Below are positions 19,701-29,555 of a stretch of DNA of 64,000 nt, piece after piece. Numbering within the stretch: position 1 is the stretch's first letter; every line of letters begins with the position of its first letter. The stretch comes from Planctomycetia bacterium (GTDB lineage: Bacteria; Planctomycetota; Planctomycetia; Pirellulales; UBA1268): contig JAPLNR010000065.1 in NCBI GenBank assembly GCA_026401035.1, positions 67,969-131,968 on the forward strand, in the 5' to 3' direction. The notes beneath the pieces were generated by a model. That model did not search any database and was not told the origin of the DNA. It saw only the letters and a program-made list of their open reading frames with translations. A program made the translations under genes and the position numbers.

Positions 19701-19939
19701 GCGAGAATCCTTCTGGCTGGTGGCTGCCGCGATTCCGCGGGGCCGGGAGGGTAGCCGCGTCGGAGGGCCGGCTCAATGCCGCTTCGCACGGCCAAAAACG
19801 GCTCTCTCGATGCCACCGCCGCTTCGGGGGGCGAGGGTGGTATCCATGGACGTCGCTGCGGCCCGCCGCGGCAAGGACCGGGGCGATTTCTGGCACAATG
19901 CGGCGATCGGCGTTGGTTTTCCGGCCGACGCACGACCGC

Positions 19940-21025
19940 ATGACCTATGAGCCGCATGCCCAGATGAAAAGTAGCACGGTCTCGCCTGAAACCGCATTTT
20001 TAACGCCGCTCGCCGCGGCCCTGCCGCGGCAGGGCTTTTGGGAGTCGCCCGTCGTTGTGGGCGTGTCGGGCGGGGCCGATAGCGTGGCGTTGCTGCTTGG
20101 CCTGCAGCGACTGGCCCCGCCGGGGCGGGCGTGCCAGTTGATCGTCGCCCACGCGCAGCATGATCTGCGAGCGTCCGCCGGTGACGACTGCCAATTCGTG
20201 GCCGCGCTGGCGGAACGGCTCGCTCTCCGGTTTGTTACTCGGGAGTTGGCGGTGCGGCACGACACGGGCGGTGAGGGCGAGGGGATTGAAGGGCGGGCAC
20301 GGCGGCTGCGGTTCCGTTTTTTCGAGGACGTCGCCCGGGATCTGGCCGCACGGCACGTGGCGGTGGCCCACACGGCAGATGATCAGGCCGAGACGGTCCT
20401 GCACCGCGCGTTTCGCGGCACTGGTGTCGCCGGGCTGGCGGGCATGGCGGCCGCCCGCGAACTCTGTGCCGGCGTGGCGCTCGTGCGACCCCTGCTCGGC
20501 ATGCCCCGCGCAAGCGTGCGTGGCTTCCTGGTCGCTGCCGGCTCGATCTGGCGCGAAGATGAGACGAATGCCGACTCGCGGTATGCGCGGAATTTCCTGC
20601 GGCACGAGGTGCTCGCCCGCGCGGTGGCCGGGCCCTATCCGGCCGCGAGCGAGTCGCTCCAACGCCTCGCCCAGCAGGCCTCGCGAGCGGCGCAGGCGCT
20701 GGCCAGCGCCGCCGGCCACCTCCTCGAGGTGCACGCCCAGCGGCATGCCGACGGCACCATCATCATGCGCACGACGGCGATCGCCACGCTCGACCCGCAT
20801 CTGGTGGCCGAGGTCTTCGTCACGCTCTGGGACCGTGAGGGCTGGCCGCGGCGCGACATGACTGCGCGGCATTTCTCACGATTGGCCGAGTTGGCGATCG
20901 GTCAGGGCCGCGACTCGGCCACGGATCCCCGTCCGGTAGAACTGCCCGGAGGCCTGCGGGCCCGCGGTCTCGGCAATGGACTGCTCGAAATCAGCGGGAG
21001 GTCTCGTTCCGCGAACCGTCAGTGA
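19940..21025 (+). CDS. tilS: tRNA(Ile)-lysidine synthase
   Basis: TilS attaches lysine to C34 of tRNA-Ile(CAU) so that it reads AUA codons. The protein has the PP-loop VSGGADSVALLLGL, then HAQHDLR, GIEGRARRLRF and VAHTADDQAETVLHR, all typical of the N-terminal ATP-pyrophosphatase domain. It ends soon after the middle domain, at about 361 residues, and lacks the full C-terminal domain of the E. coli enzyme (432 residues). Short forms are known. The start is uncertain: ATGs at 19898, 19940 and 19964 are in frame without a clear ribosome-binding site. It overlaps the convergent MFS gene by 7 bp. Confidence 0.88.
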   Translation: MTYEPHAQMKSSTVSPETAFLTPLAAALPRQGFWESPVVVGVSGGADSVALLLGLQRLAPPGRACQLIVAHAQHDLRASAGDDCQFVAALAERLALRFVTRELAVRHDTGGEGEGIEGRARRLRFRFFEDVARDLAARHVAVAHTADDQAETVLHRAFRGTGVAGLAGMAAARELCAGVALVRPLLGMPRASVRGFLVAAGSIWREDETNADSRYARNFLRHEVLARAVAGPYPAASESLQRLAQQASRAAQALASAAGHLLEVHAQRHADGTIIMRTTAIATLDPHLVAEVFVTLWDREGWPRRDMTARHFSRLAELAIGQGRDSATDPRPVELPGGLRARGLGNGLLEISGRSRSANRQ

Positions 21026-22707
21026 TGCATGCCCCGCGCCTGATAGCCGCCACGCATCCGAAACCAGGCCAGCAGCAGCCCATAGCAGACGAACATCGTG
21101 GCCGGGATGAGCGCCGTCAGTTTGAGGGCCTGACGGCCACCAAAAAGGCCGGCCTCTTCGACGAGCGATTTGTCTTCCGCGGCGGTGGCCTGTGCGCCGT
21201 TCCACCAGTCGACGAGCGTCTGCTGGGCCTGGATCGCCTCGGGCTTTCCGCTTTCCTTTTTCAGGAGTTCGAGAGCCCGCTGCGCTTCCTTGCCGCCGTC
21301 CTCGAGCACGCCCACCTTGGCGCCGTCGAGACCGACTGTTTTCAGCCAGAGAAACTCATTCTCTTTCGGCGCCTTGTACCGCTCATACACGGCCGGATTG
21401 GCCCGCTCGAGGTTGGCGGACGCATTTTGATCCTGGAGGAATCCGATGCCCGGACCGCCCAACAGCCCCGCCGACAGCATGCCGGCCGCCCCCGTGGCGC
21501 CGATCGTGATCGCGCCCCCCTTGGGAAATTGCTCGCTGACCACCGCGAGCATCGTCGGCCAGAGGAAGGTCTTGCCGATCCCGTAGACCGTCGCCGCGAT
21601 CACGCACATGATCGCCCCCTGGGCATTGCCGAGCAGTGTCAGGCCGGCCGCCCCGAAGATGGCGGAGAGGGCGAGCAGGCCGAGCGGCGAGATCCGCTCG
21701 ACGATCGGTCCGGCAAAGAATCGCAGAATGAACATCAGGCCGGAGGTGTAGACGAAGAGCAGGAGGCCATTGGCCGGGTTGGCCATGATGGTGCCGGTGA
21801 TCTTTGAGATCCAGGAATCGGTGCCGAGTTCCACGTAGCCGACGAGCGCCTGGATGATGAGCAGAAATGCCAGCAGCACATGTCCGAAGCGAAAGCCGGT
21901 CGCCGCGCCGAACGCCGCCAACAGCGCCGCGGCGATACCCCCGGCGACGAGCGGCGACAGCCCGAGATCGCTCTTGAAGAAGAGGGCGAGCAGGGCGCAG
22001 ATCACGGCGGCGCCGACGAGACCAAGCTCGCCCAGCATGTCGCGATAGGAAATGCCCGAACTGCTGGCCTCGCTCTTGGGAAACCGCTGGCCCAGCATCA
22101 TCAGGCCGTAGAGCACCACCGGGACGAGGAACAGCGATATCTGTATCTGCCAGGCGACGGGCTTGCCCGTGACGCTCCCGGCCATGAAGTAGCTGGCCAG
22201 GCCGCCGAGGATCAATCCCCCCGGCCAGCCGGCATGCAGGATGTTGAGATAATGTGTCTTGTTCTTCGGGAACAGGGTCGCGACGAGCGGATTCACGACC
22301 GCCTCGGCGATGCCGTTGCCGATGGCGAAGAGAAACATGCCCCAGAAGAGGCATTGGAAGGCGAGCGGCTTGCCACCGGTGGCGAAGGCGGCGCCGGTCG
22401 CAAGCGTGAGCCCGGCTGAAATCAGGTGCATGACGAATGCGGCGAACATCAGCCGCCCGAAGCCGATGCGGTCGGCGATCAGGCTCGACAGCAGAATGAT
22501 GATGCCGAAGCCCGTGAGGCCGCCGCCGGTGATCGCCCCGAGTTCCGTCTGCGTAAAGCCGTACTGTTCGGCCCACTGCCCGAGAATGCCGGCCCGAATC
22601 GAGAATCCGACGCCGGCCGCGAGGATCGCCATGAAGCCGGCCCAGAGGAGCCGCTGGGCATTCGGAACAGAGTCGGTGGAGACGGTTGTTTGACGATGCG
22701 CGTTCAT
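21019..22707 (-). CDS. MFS transporter with large loop before the last helix
   Basis: This 562-residue major facilitator protein has about twelve hydrophobic segments. It has GITGGGLTGFGI-type glycine-rich helices in the N-half and FPKNKTHYLNILHAGWPGG in the loop after the fifth helix. Residues about 424-527 form a charged soluble insertion before the final membrane helix, which is unusual for the family. The pattern resembles sugar or organic-anion permeases found in planctomycetes, but the substrate cannot be given. ATG at 22707 is chosen because the frame upstream has no membrane or family features. Confidence 0.78.
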   Translation of the reverse strand: MNAHRQTTVSTDSVPNAQRLLWAGFMAILAAGVGFSIRAGILGQWAEQYGFTQTELGAITGGGLTGFGIIILLSSLIADRIGFGRLMFAAFVMHLISAGLTLATGAAFATGGKPLAFQCLFWGMFLFAIGNGIAEAVVNPLVATLFPKNKTHYLNILHAGWPGGLILGGLASYFMAGSVTGKPVAWQIQISLFLVPVVLYGLMMLGQRFPKSEASSSGISYRDMLGELGLVGAAVICALLALFFKSDLGLSPLVAGGIAAALLAAFGAATGFRFGHVLLAFLLIIQALVGYVELGTDSWISKITGTIMANPANGLLLFVYTSGLMFILRFFAGPIVERISPLGLLALSAIFGAAGLTLLGNAQGAIMCVIAATVYGIGKTFLWPTMLAVVSEQFPKGGAITIGATGAAGMLSAGLLGGPGIGFLQDQNASANLERANPAVYERYKAPKENEFLWLKTVGLDGAKVGVLEDGGKEAQRALELLKKESGKPEAIQAQQTLVDWWNGAQATAAEDKSLVEEAGLFGGRQALKLTALIPATMFVCYGLLLAWFRMRGGYQARGMHH

Positions 22708-22897
22708 GCGATCTCGCTTCAGTGTGACGGAAAACAGCCCCGGAAGGCCCGGCACTATACCAAGGGACCGCAGATTGCGGAAACCGGGCGGTTTCGGCGG
22801 TCGCGGGAACCAAGGCGGCGCGTCTTGACCCCTCTCCGGCAGACGGCGTACTGTCCCGCCCCCTCCTGGGAACCGCTGCGCGCCCATTCGGTCGACC

Positions 22898-25800
22898 ATG
22901 CCCGTGACCTCAACCGCCGACACACTCTGGATGCTCGTGCGCTGGACCGTGCCCATCACGGTCGCCGGCGTCGTCGCGGCCGGCGCGATTGGGTCGAGCC
23001 GTGTTGGCGAGGAGATTCGGAGCCGCGTTGAAGCGCGGCTGGCGGAGGAATTCCCCACGCTCACGGTGCAGGTGCAGGGGGCCAGCCTCGTGGACGGGGA
23101 GGGGATCGTCGTCCGCGGCGTCTCGCTCGTCGACCCGAAGATGCCGCAGCAGTGGCGGCAGATTCTCTGGATCGACGAACTCCGGCTCGCCTGCACCACG
23201 AGTCTGACCGAATTGGCGACCGGCCCGCCGCGGATCACGGCAGTGCGGCTGCGCCGTCCGGTGGTGCATGCCGTCTGTCATGCCGACGGCTCCTGGAACG
23301 TCGCCAAGCTCTGGAAGCAGCGGGCCGCCGGTGGCCTCGTGCCCGTGTCGGTCGAAGATGCCACGCTGCTCGTCGATGACACCTGCCGCCAGTTTCGCGC
23401 CACCCTCCGCCAGATCACCTGCGACGTGCAGCCGGCCGAGAACGATCAGGATGGAGTGGCCTGGGCGGCGATCCGGGGCAGCGTCGCCGGCGATTTCTTT
23501 GAACGCGCCGGTTTTCAGGGGCGGGTGGCGCCGTCGAGCGGCGCCTTCGAACTCAAGGGCAACGTCGAAGCGCTCGACATCACGCCGCGATTGGCGGCGC
23601 TGATTCCGGCGGCGGATGAACGCCCTGGCCATGCGGAGGCCAGGGATTGGCTTTCGGGGCTGCGGGGCCGCTGCAGCCTGCAGTGGCAGACATCGGGCCG
23701 CTTGTCGGCGTTCGACGAGGCGCTCTTCGCGGTCTCGGGCCGCCTGGAGTCGGGCCGCTTTCAGCACGGTGCGATTCCCTTCGCCGTGACCGACCTGACC
23801 GCCGGCTTTCGGGCGGACCGTTCCGGCGTGCTCGTCGAAAATCTCGAGGCACATTCCGGATCCACGTTCCTGCGGGGGTCCGGCCGGCTTGCCGGCTGGC
23901 AGCGCGACGCGGATTTCGATCTGCTGCTGGATGCGGAACGGCTCACCGTCAGCCGGCAGTGGGAAGCGCATCTGCCGGAGCAGTTTGCCGCACAGTGGCG
24001 GAAATTGCTGCCGGCGGGCGAGGTCGACCTGCGGGCACAATTCACTCGTCGCGAGGGCCGCATCGATCCCAAGGTTTCGGTGCGCTGCCGCAATGCCTCG
24101 ATCACCCACTACCGGTTTCCCTACCGACTCGACCGGACCGTCGGGACGGTGGTCCTCGACGGTGGCACGCTCTCGATCCATCTCACCGGGCAGGCCGGCG
24201 GCCATCCCGTGCAGGTGCAAGGGACGTTTCAAATGGCGGCCGCCGGTGCGGGGGCGAACTCCGCCGCAGCCAAGGGCGGCCCGGCGAATGAGCCCGTGCG
24301 GAGCGGTTCCATGCTGTCCGCAACGACGGGCTATCTCGAGGTGCGGGGCGACGGCATGCGAATCGACGATGCCCTGCTGGCTGCAATGCCGCCGCGGAGT
24401 GCGGCGATCCTGCGGGCCCTGCACGCCGCGGGCACCTTCGATTTCGTCTTCCGACACGATCGCGCGCCGCAATTCCCGAGCGGCCATGCCAACTCGCTGG
24501 GGATTCGCCTGGCGCAGTGCAGCATGTGCTACTCGGGATTTCCCTACCCTCTCACCAACGTCTCGGGTTCGATTCGCATGGACCGCGGCCATTGGACGAT
24601 CAAGGAGATCGTCGGCTCCAACGACACCGGCACGGTTCGTTGCACCGGCGCGCTCGTGCCGCAGGGTGAGGACGACGGCGAACTCACGCTCTTTCTCTCG
24701 GGCGCGGGCGTGGTCTTGGAACGCGAACTCCGCGATGCGTTGCCACGCGGCATGGGCCGGGTCTGGGACGACATCGCTCCGCGGGGCAACGTCGGATTCA
24801 CTGCGACGGTCCGCCATCGGGTGAAACTCCGCAAAACCGAGGTGGACGTCGAGGCGATCCCGCAGGACGACACGGTATCGATCGAACCGGTCTGGTTTCC
24901 CTACCGGCTCGAGCGACTGCAGGGGAAGTTGGCGTGGCGGAACGGTCTGCTGCGGTTCGACGGGGTGCGTGGCGTGCATGCCCGCACGACCGTGGCCACC
25001 GAGGGCACCTGCCGGTTTGCGGCCGACGGCGGCTGGCACGTTTCGTTCGAGCGGCTCTCGGCCGATCGCTTTCGCGCCGATCACGACGTGTTGCGGGCGA
25101 TGCCGGCCGGTTTGCAGCGGGCGATTGCCGCGGTCAATCCGCGCGGCCTGCTGTCGTTGATCGGTGCGCTCGATATTTATGCCCATGCCGCGCCGGCCGG
25201 CGGAGCGGGGCCGGCGACGGCGGCATGGGACATGCGGCTCGATATGGAGCAGGGCAGCCTCGACGTGGGCCTCCCGCTGGAGCACGTGCACGGCGGCGTG
25301 CAACTCAAGGGACAGGCCGACGGCCGCACCTGGAAGTCGCACGGCGAGGTATCGATCGACAGTGCCATCTGGCGCGGCGTGCAGCTGACGGCGGTGCAGG
25401 GGCCGCTGGTGATGGATGACGGCGGCGTGCGGTTCGGGCTGACGGCGGGCAGCGAAAACGGCCGCGCCCGTCGGCTCTCGGCCCGCGTGGCCGGGGGCAC
25501 CATCTTCGTCGACGGCAGTGCCACCTCCGGAGAAACGGGCACGTTCGCAGTGGCGGCGTCCCTGAGCGACGCCGATCTCGAACGGCTGGCCGGCGATTCG
25601 CTGGCCGCGTTTCCCGGCGCCGACGCGGCGCAGCGGTACCGCGGCAAGGTGTTTGGTGCGATCGAGGTGAGCGGGGCGCGATCCGGCACGCATTCGCTCG
25701 TCGGCCGCGGACAATTACGGCTGCGCGACGCCGACATCTACGAACTACCGGTGATCGTGGCGCTGCTCAAGGTGCTCCGCGTGAAGGCGCCCGACCGGAA

Positions 25801-26164
25801 GGCGTTCAGTTCGAGCCTCGTCGATTTTCGCATCGAGGGCCCACGGGCCTATCTCGACAACATCGAGCTTTCCGGCGATGCGATCAGCCTCGTGGGCAAC
25901 GGGGAGATCGATTTCGACACCCGGGTGCAAATGACGTTCCGCTCCATCATGGGCGACTCCGAGACGCAGCTGCCGGTCATGAAGCGGGTGCTCGGCGGCG
26001 CCAGCGGACAGTTCATGCTGCTGCACGTCGACGGCACCCTGGCGCAGCCGGAGATCACCACCGAGGCCTTTCCGACGCTGACGGCCGCGTTGCAGCGGTT
26101 GCAGTCGCAGCGCCGCGACGGCGGGGGTCTGCGGCGAGACGGCCCGCCGGAGAGCCAGCGCTGA
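22898..26164 (+). CDS. AsmA-like envelope protein
   Basis: A 1088-residue protein with one N-terminal membrane helix (about 12-32) and a very long periplasmic part made of beta-strand repeats. The C-terminal region has LRLRDADIYELPVIVALL and then SLVDFRIEGPRAYLDNIELSG, typical of the AsmA/TamB/DUF3971 superfamily. These bridge-like proteins carry lipids between inner and outer membranes or help outer-membrane assembly. No enzyme motif is present. dapF follows after 105 bp and a DUF374 acyltransferase after that, so the cluster has an envelope flavour. The family is supported by architecture; the precise function is inference. Confidence 0.7.
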   Translation: MPVTSTADTLWMLVRWTVPITVAGVVAAGAIGSSRVGEEIRSRVEARLAEEFPTLTVQVQGASLVDGEGIVVRGVSLVDPKMPQQWRQILWIDELRLACTTSLTELATGPPRITAVRLRRPVVHAVCHADGSWNVAKLWKQRAAGGLVPVSVEDATLLVDDTCRQFRATLRQITCDVQPAENDQDGVAWAAIRGSVAGDFFERAGFQGRVAPSSGAFELKGNVEALDITPRLAALIPAADERPGHAEARDWLSGLRGRCSLQWQTSGRLSAFDEALFAVSGRLESGRFQHGAIPFAVTDLTAGFRADRSGVLVENLEAHSGSTFLRGSGRLAGWQRDADFDLLLDAERLTVSRQWEAHLPEQFAAQWRKLLPAGEVDLRAQFTRREGRIDPKVSVRCRNASITHYRFPYRLDRTVGTVVLDGGTLSIHLTGQAGGHPVQVQGTFQMAAAGAGANSAAAKGGPANEPVRSGSMLSATTGYLEVRGDGMRIDDALLAAMPPRSAAILRALHAAGTFDFVFRHDRAPQFPSGHANSLGIRLAQCSMCYSGFPYPLTNVSGSIRMDRGHWTIKEIVGSNDTGTVRCTGALVPQGEDDGELTLFLSGAGVVLERELRDALPRGMGRVWDDIAPRGNVGFTATVRHRVKLRKTEVDVEAIPQDDTVSIEPVWFPYRLERLQGKLAWRNGLLRFDGVRGVHARTTVATEGTCRFAADGGWHVSFERLSADRFRADHDVLRAMPAGLQRAIAAVNPRGLLSLIGALDIYAHAAPAGGAGPATAAWDMRLDMEQGSLDVGLPLEHVHGGVQLKGQADGRTWKSHGEVSIDSAIWRGVQLTAVQGPLVMDDGGVRFGLTAGSENGRARRLSARVAGGTIFVDGSATSGETGTFAVAASLSDADLERLAGDSLAAFPGADAAQRYRGKVFGAIEVSGARSGTHSLVGRGQLRLRDADIYELPVIVALLKVLRVKAPDRKAFSSSLVDFRIEGPRAYLDNIELSGDAISLVGNGEIDFDTRVQMTFRSIMGDSETQLPVMKRVLGGASGQFMLLHVDGTLAQPEITTEAFPTLTAALQRLQSQRRDGGGLRRDGPPESQR

Positions 26165-26269
26165 CCACCCCGTTGACCGGGGCAAAAATTTGGACCGCCG
26201 GATACAACAGTGGCGGGCAGGCCGACGATCGGTCGACAACCTGCCAGCCCCGCACGTGTGAAGAGACCA

Positions 26270-27154
26270 ATGCCTCCATCGCAGACACGCTTCGTGAAGA
26301 TGCACGGCGCCGGAAACGACTACGTCTATATCGACTGTTTCACGGAGTCGGCGCCCGCCGACCCGGCAGCGCTCGCCCCGCGGATCGCCGACCGCCATTG
26401 CGGGGTCGGTGGAGACGGCCTGGTGCTCGTGCTGCCGTCGACCAAGGCGGCGGCACGGATGCGGATGTTCAATGCCGATGGCAGCGAGGCGGAGATGTGC
26501 GGCAACGGCGTGCGCTGCGTCGCCCACCTCGTGGTGGCCCATGGCCATGCCCCGGCGGGGGCCGTCGACATCGAGACCGGCCGCGGGGTGCTCACGGTGG
26601 ACGTGCAGCGGACCGGTGAGCGGTCATCGCGGGTGCGGGTCGACATGGGGGAGCCGTTGCTGGAAGCGGACCGCATCCCGGTCGCGGGCGTCGGCACGGG
26701 CCGGATCGTGGAGGCGTCGTGTGCCGCGCTGCCGGCTCCCGAGCCCTGGTGGGAGGCGGCCGGGCTGGACCCGCGGATGACATGCGTGTCGATGGGCAAT
26801 CCGCACGTCATCTTCTACTGTCGCGACGTGGCGGCGGTGCCGCTCGAGGCGGTGGGTCCGAGGATCGAGAGGCATGCCCTCTTCCCGCAACGCATCAACG
26901 TGCATTTCGTACAGGTCTTGGCGGCCGACCGCGTGCGCATGCGGACCTGGGAACGTGGCAGCGGTATCACGCAGGCCTGCGGCACCGGCGCATCGGCCGT
27001 CTGCGTGGCCGGCGTCCTGACGGGCCGCTCGGCGCGGCGGATCGTCGCCGAACTGCCCGGCGGCGAACTGGAATTGGAGTGGAGCCCCACGGGGCACGTC
27101 TTCATGACCGGCCCCGCAGAAGAGGTTTTCGAGGGCACGTGGCGCGACGCCTGA
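26270..27154 (+). CDS. dapF: Diaminopimelate epimerase
   Basis: DapF interconverts LL- and meso-diaminopimelate for lysine and peptidoglycan. The 294-residue protein has KMHGAGNDYVYID at the start, the first active-site Cys77 in EMCGNGVRC and the second, Cys237, in QACGTGASA, with SMGNPHVIFY between them. Both catalytic cysteines of the two-base mechanism are intact. The ATG at 26270 is preceded by GAAGAG; the frame is open further upstream but without similarity. Presence of dapF argues for a DAP-based peptidoglycan or lysine route in this organism. Confidence 0.95.
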   Translation: MPPSQTRFVKMHGAGNDYVYIDCFTESAPADPAALAPRIADRHCGVGGDGLVLVLPSTKAAARMRMFNADGSEAEMCGNGVRCVAHLVVAHGHAPAGAVDIETGRGVLTVDVQRTGERSSRVRVDMGEPLLEADRIPVAGVGTGRIVEASCAALPAPEPWWEAAGLDPRMTCVSMGNPHVIFYCRDVAAVPLEAVGPRIERHALFPQRINVHFVQVLAADRVRMRTWERGSGITQACGTGASAVCVAGVLTGRSARRIVAELPGGELELEWSPTGHVFMTGPAEEVFEGTWRDA

Positions 27155-27191
27155 TCCCGCCGCCCGCTCGCGCAAGGAAAGGATTTCGTTC

Positions 27192-28010
27192 GTGAAGTTC
27201 AACTCACCGATGGCCATCGGGGCCGTGTCGCTCTCATCGACCGCCTCGATCCGGCAGTGGATGGGCACGCTCGACTACCGGGCGGAGTTTGGCGATCCCA
27301 CGGTCGATCCCGTTCATCCCGACTATCGCGGCGCGAAAATCTACGTGTTCTGGCACGAAAATATTCTCCAGCCGCTCTACATGCGCGGGCACTCGAATAT
27401 CGCGATGCTGCTTTCCCGGCACGCCGATGCGAACATCCTCGACCGCGTGGCCCGCATGATGGGTTTTGGCGTGGTACGGGGCAGCACGTTCAACGGCGGA
27501 TCGGTGGCGCTGCGGCAGTTGGCGGAGCGGGCGAAGCGGGAGAACCTCACGATCACGCCCGACGGGCCGCGCGGACCGCGGCGGAGGCTTGCTCCGGGGT
27601 GCGTGTTTCTGGCGAGCACCCTCGGCATCCCGCTGGTGGCGATGGGATTGGGCTACGATCGTCCCTGGCGGGTCGGCACCTGGGACCGCTTTGCGATTCC
27701 GAAGCCCTGGTCGCGGGCCCGTGCGGTCGTCAGTCGTGCGATTCACGTGCCGGCCGACCTCGATCGCGAGGGCATCGAATGGCATCGGGCGGGCACGGAG
27801 AAACTGCTCGTCGATCTTTCCGACGACGCCGAGCGCTGGGCCTGTGCGGGAGACCATCGCGACGGGGAAATCCGGCTGCGCAAGGAGCCATCGCGGGTGG
27901 CCCGTCGGGCAGCCTGCCTTCCTGGGCCGGCAGGCGTGACGCTGGCAGCCGAATTTGACCGCCTTGGTCTGCAACTGGTCGCGAACGCCCACGAACGTCC
28001 CGCCGCCTGA
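27192..28010 (+). CDS. DUF374 lysophospholipid acyltransferase-like protein
   Basis: The 272-residue protein matches the DUF374/LPLAT family. It has VFWHENIL (catalytic His in the acyltransferase-like position), LLSRHADANILDRVARMMGFG, VVRGSTFNGG and LTITPDGPRGPRR, in the family order. These proteins are thought to acylate lipid A precursors or related glycolipids at the inner membrane. GTG at 27192 follows a purine-rich AAGGAAAGGA ribosome-binding site at 27174-27183, which decides the start. It is 37 bp after dapF. The last 50 residues have no family match. Confidence 0.8.
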   Translation: MKFNSPMAIGAVSLSSTASIRQWMGTLDYRAEFGDPTVDPVHPDYRGAKIYVFWHENILQPLYMRGHSNIAMLLSRHADANILDRVARMMGFGVVRGSTFNGGSVALRQLAERAKRENLTITPDGPRGPRRRLAPGCVFLASTLGIPLVAMGLGYDRPWRVGTWDRFAIPKPWSRARAVVSRAIHVPADLDREGIEWHRAGTEKLLVDLSDDAERWACAGDHRDGEIRLRKEPSRVARRAACLPGPAGVTLAAEFDRLGLQLVANAHERPAA

Positions 28011-28066
28011 GCGATACCGGGCTCTGCCGGGCGACACCCCGGCAATCGGCGCCGTGCGGGAAATCG

Positions 28067-29188
28067 TCAGCGAGCCGGACCGACGAGCGCTCGTTCGAGT
28101 GGCAGTTCGAGCGATTGGAGCGACACTTCTGCCTGCCGCTGTTCGCCCCCCGGGAGGATGTACTGGAGGGTGATCGGTCTGTTGGCCGGGCTCGAAGTCA
28201 CCAGTTTCGTCAACTCGGTTGGGGAACGCACCGGCTGGTTGCCGAGCGCGACGATCACGCTTCCGGGTGGCACGCCGGCCTTCGAGGCGGGCAAATCCTG
28301 GACAACGCCGATGACAAGCGCCCCCGCGGGCTCGGTCAGCCCAAACCTCGCCTGCGCGCTCTGGTCGACCGGCAGCGTCCGCACGCCGAGCGCGGTCCGG
28401 CCTTTTGCCGCCGCCGGCAGGCCCGCAGGTTGTTCGACAGGGGCGGCCGCAAGCGGAGCCGCGAACGGTGCGGGCTCCGCGGGACGGGCCGCCGGCAAAA
28501 AAGACGGCGCGGCGGCAGGGGGGGGCAGGGGAGCCGCGGGGCCCGTGACCGGCCCCGACTGCCATTCCAGACTTGCGGCCGGACTTCCTGCAGGGCTTGG
28601 TGCAGGAATTGCCGCAGGGCTCGGCGCCGAAACCACGGTGCGAAGCGGACGCTCCATCGCTTTCAACGCGAACTCATCAATGCGGTCGGCGCGGCCGACG
28701 GCCACCTTCACATCGTCGCCGGGCGCGATCGCCGCAAGTTCGGCGGCCAACTGATCGGAACTCCGCAGTGGTTTTCCGTTGATCGCCAGCAGTTGATCCT
28801 GGGGCCTGATACCCGCCTGAGCTGCCGGCCCCGGCTGCGCGACATCGACCACTACAAGCCGGCCCGGCACCAGCGAGTCGTCAGCGGTCAGGCCGATCCA
28901 TCCGCTTCCGGGGCCTTGGAGGGTCGCCGCGCCGGTGGAGCCATCACGAACGGCTGGCGGGACCGCCGGCCGCGCGGGCAGTTGGATCGGTTCACCGATC
29001 GAGATTTCAGCGGGTTCGAATGCCGGCGGTGACTGCTCTCCTGCATCTTGAGCCCGAATGACCTGCGGTGCGACAGCAAACAGCAGCGCCGCGCATCCCA
29101 GCGACACGAGCAGCGGAAATTTCCACAACTCGGCGGGCATCCTCGGCCAACAGCAACTTCCCGAGTGGGGCAGTGAATGTTCCGTCAT
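28067..29188 (-). CDS. Membrane-anchored protein with two PDZ domains
   Basis: A 373-residue protein with an N-terminal signal or anchor (about 24-42). PDZ domain 1 (about 95-165) contains GWIGLTADDS and AAQAGIRPQDQLLAINGKP. An Ala/Pro-rich linker follows. PDZ domain 2 (about 285-365) contains ALGVRTLPVDQSA and ASKAGVPPGSVIVALGNQP. No protease domain is present, so it is probably a periplasmic adaptor or scaffold, like the PDZ pair of an HtrA protein without its protease. ATG at 29188 is chosen; one at 29140 is possible. It is divergent from dnaA. Confidence 0.72.
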   Translation of the reverse strand: MTEHSLPHSGSCCWPRMPAELWKFPLLVSLGCAALLFAVAPQVIRAQDAGEQSPPAFEPAEISIGEPIQLPARPAVPPAVRDGSTGAATLQGPGSGWIGLTADDSLVPGRLVVVDVAQPGPAAQAGIRPQDQLLAINGKPLRSSDQLAAELAAIAPGDDVKVAVGRADRIDEFALKAMERPLRTVVSAPSPAAIPAPSPAGSPAASLEWQSGPVTGPAAPLPPPAAAPSFLPAARPAEPAPFAAPLAAAPVEQPAGLPAAAKGRTALGVRTLPVDQSAQARFGLTEPAGALVIGVVQDLPASKAGVPPGSVIVALGNQPVRSPTELTKLVTSSPANRPITLQYILPGGEQRQAEVSLQSLELPLERALVGPAR

Positions 29189-29482
29189 ATGAAAAACATT
29201 TCCATGCGAAGATCGCGAGCAGAAAAACACCAGTGTCGAGCCCACGCGGCCAAAACCGCAAAGGATCGTCACCGCCTCTGCGGGCCGACTCCCGCCTGAC
29301 GTCCGAGAGGCAGAGTATAGGAGATTGTGCGGTTTTCGTCGCCGGCTGCAGAAAGCCGCTTTCCCCGGCATTTTCGCGGTGATATGCCGCACGAAATTGC
29401 AGGGCTGTCGATATCGGCGGCGCTCGATTCCCGCGCCGAAAAAATTGTTTGCCGGACCGCGTTCGTGGTCTCACGCACGCGC
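29189..29482. other. Upstream part of the dnaA/PDZ divergent region
   Basis: This is the upstream part of a 367-bp gap between divergent genes. It holds TATACT on the minus strand (29313-29318), a possible -10 box for the PDZ gene without a good -35. No TTATCCACA-type DnaA boxes are seen, so there is no evidence here for an origin. Confidence 0.4.
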
Positions 29483-29522
29483 TGCTGTCATGGTTTGACA
29501 GCACTGCATGCACCCCTATACT
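29483..29522 (+). promoter_or_regulatory. dnaA promoter with operator-like inverted repeat
   Basis: TTGACA (29495-29500), a 16-nt spacer and TATACT (29517-29522) form a near-consensus sigma70 promoter. The -35 box is embedded in the inverted repeat TGCTGTCA-N5-TGACAGCA (29483-29503, 8-bp arms), which would suit a dimeric repressor. Transcription would start near 29529, so the in-frame ATG at 29508 lies inside the promoter and the dnaA start must be 29556. Confidence 0.65.
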
Positions 29523-29555
29523 CGCGCCGCGTTCGACGCTCGAAGACGTCTACGG

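Noticed and set aside
29189-29555. Possible replication origin next to dnaA
   Set aside because: No DnaA boxes of the TTATCCACA type or AT-rich 13-mers are seen, and dnaN/recF are absent.
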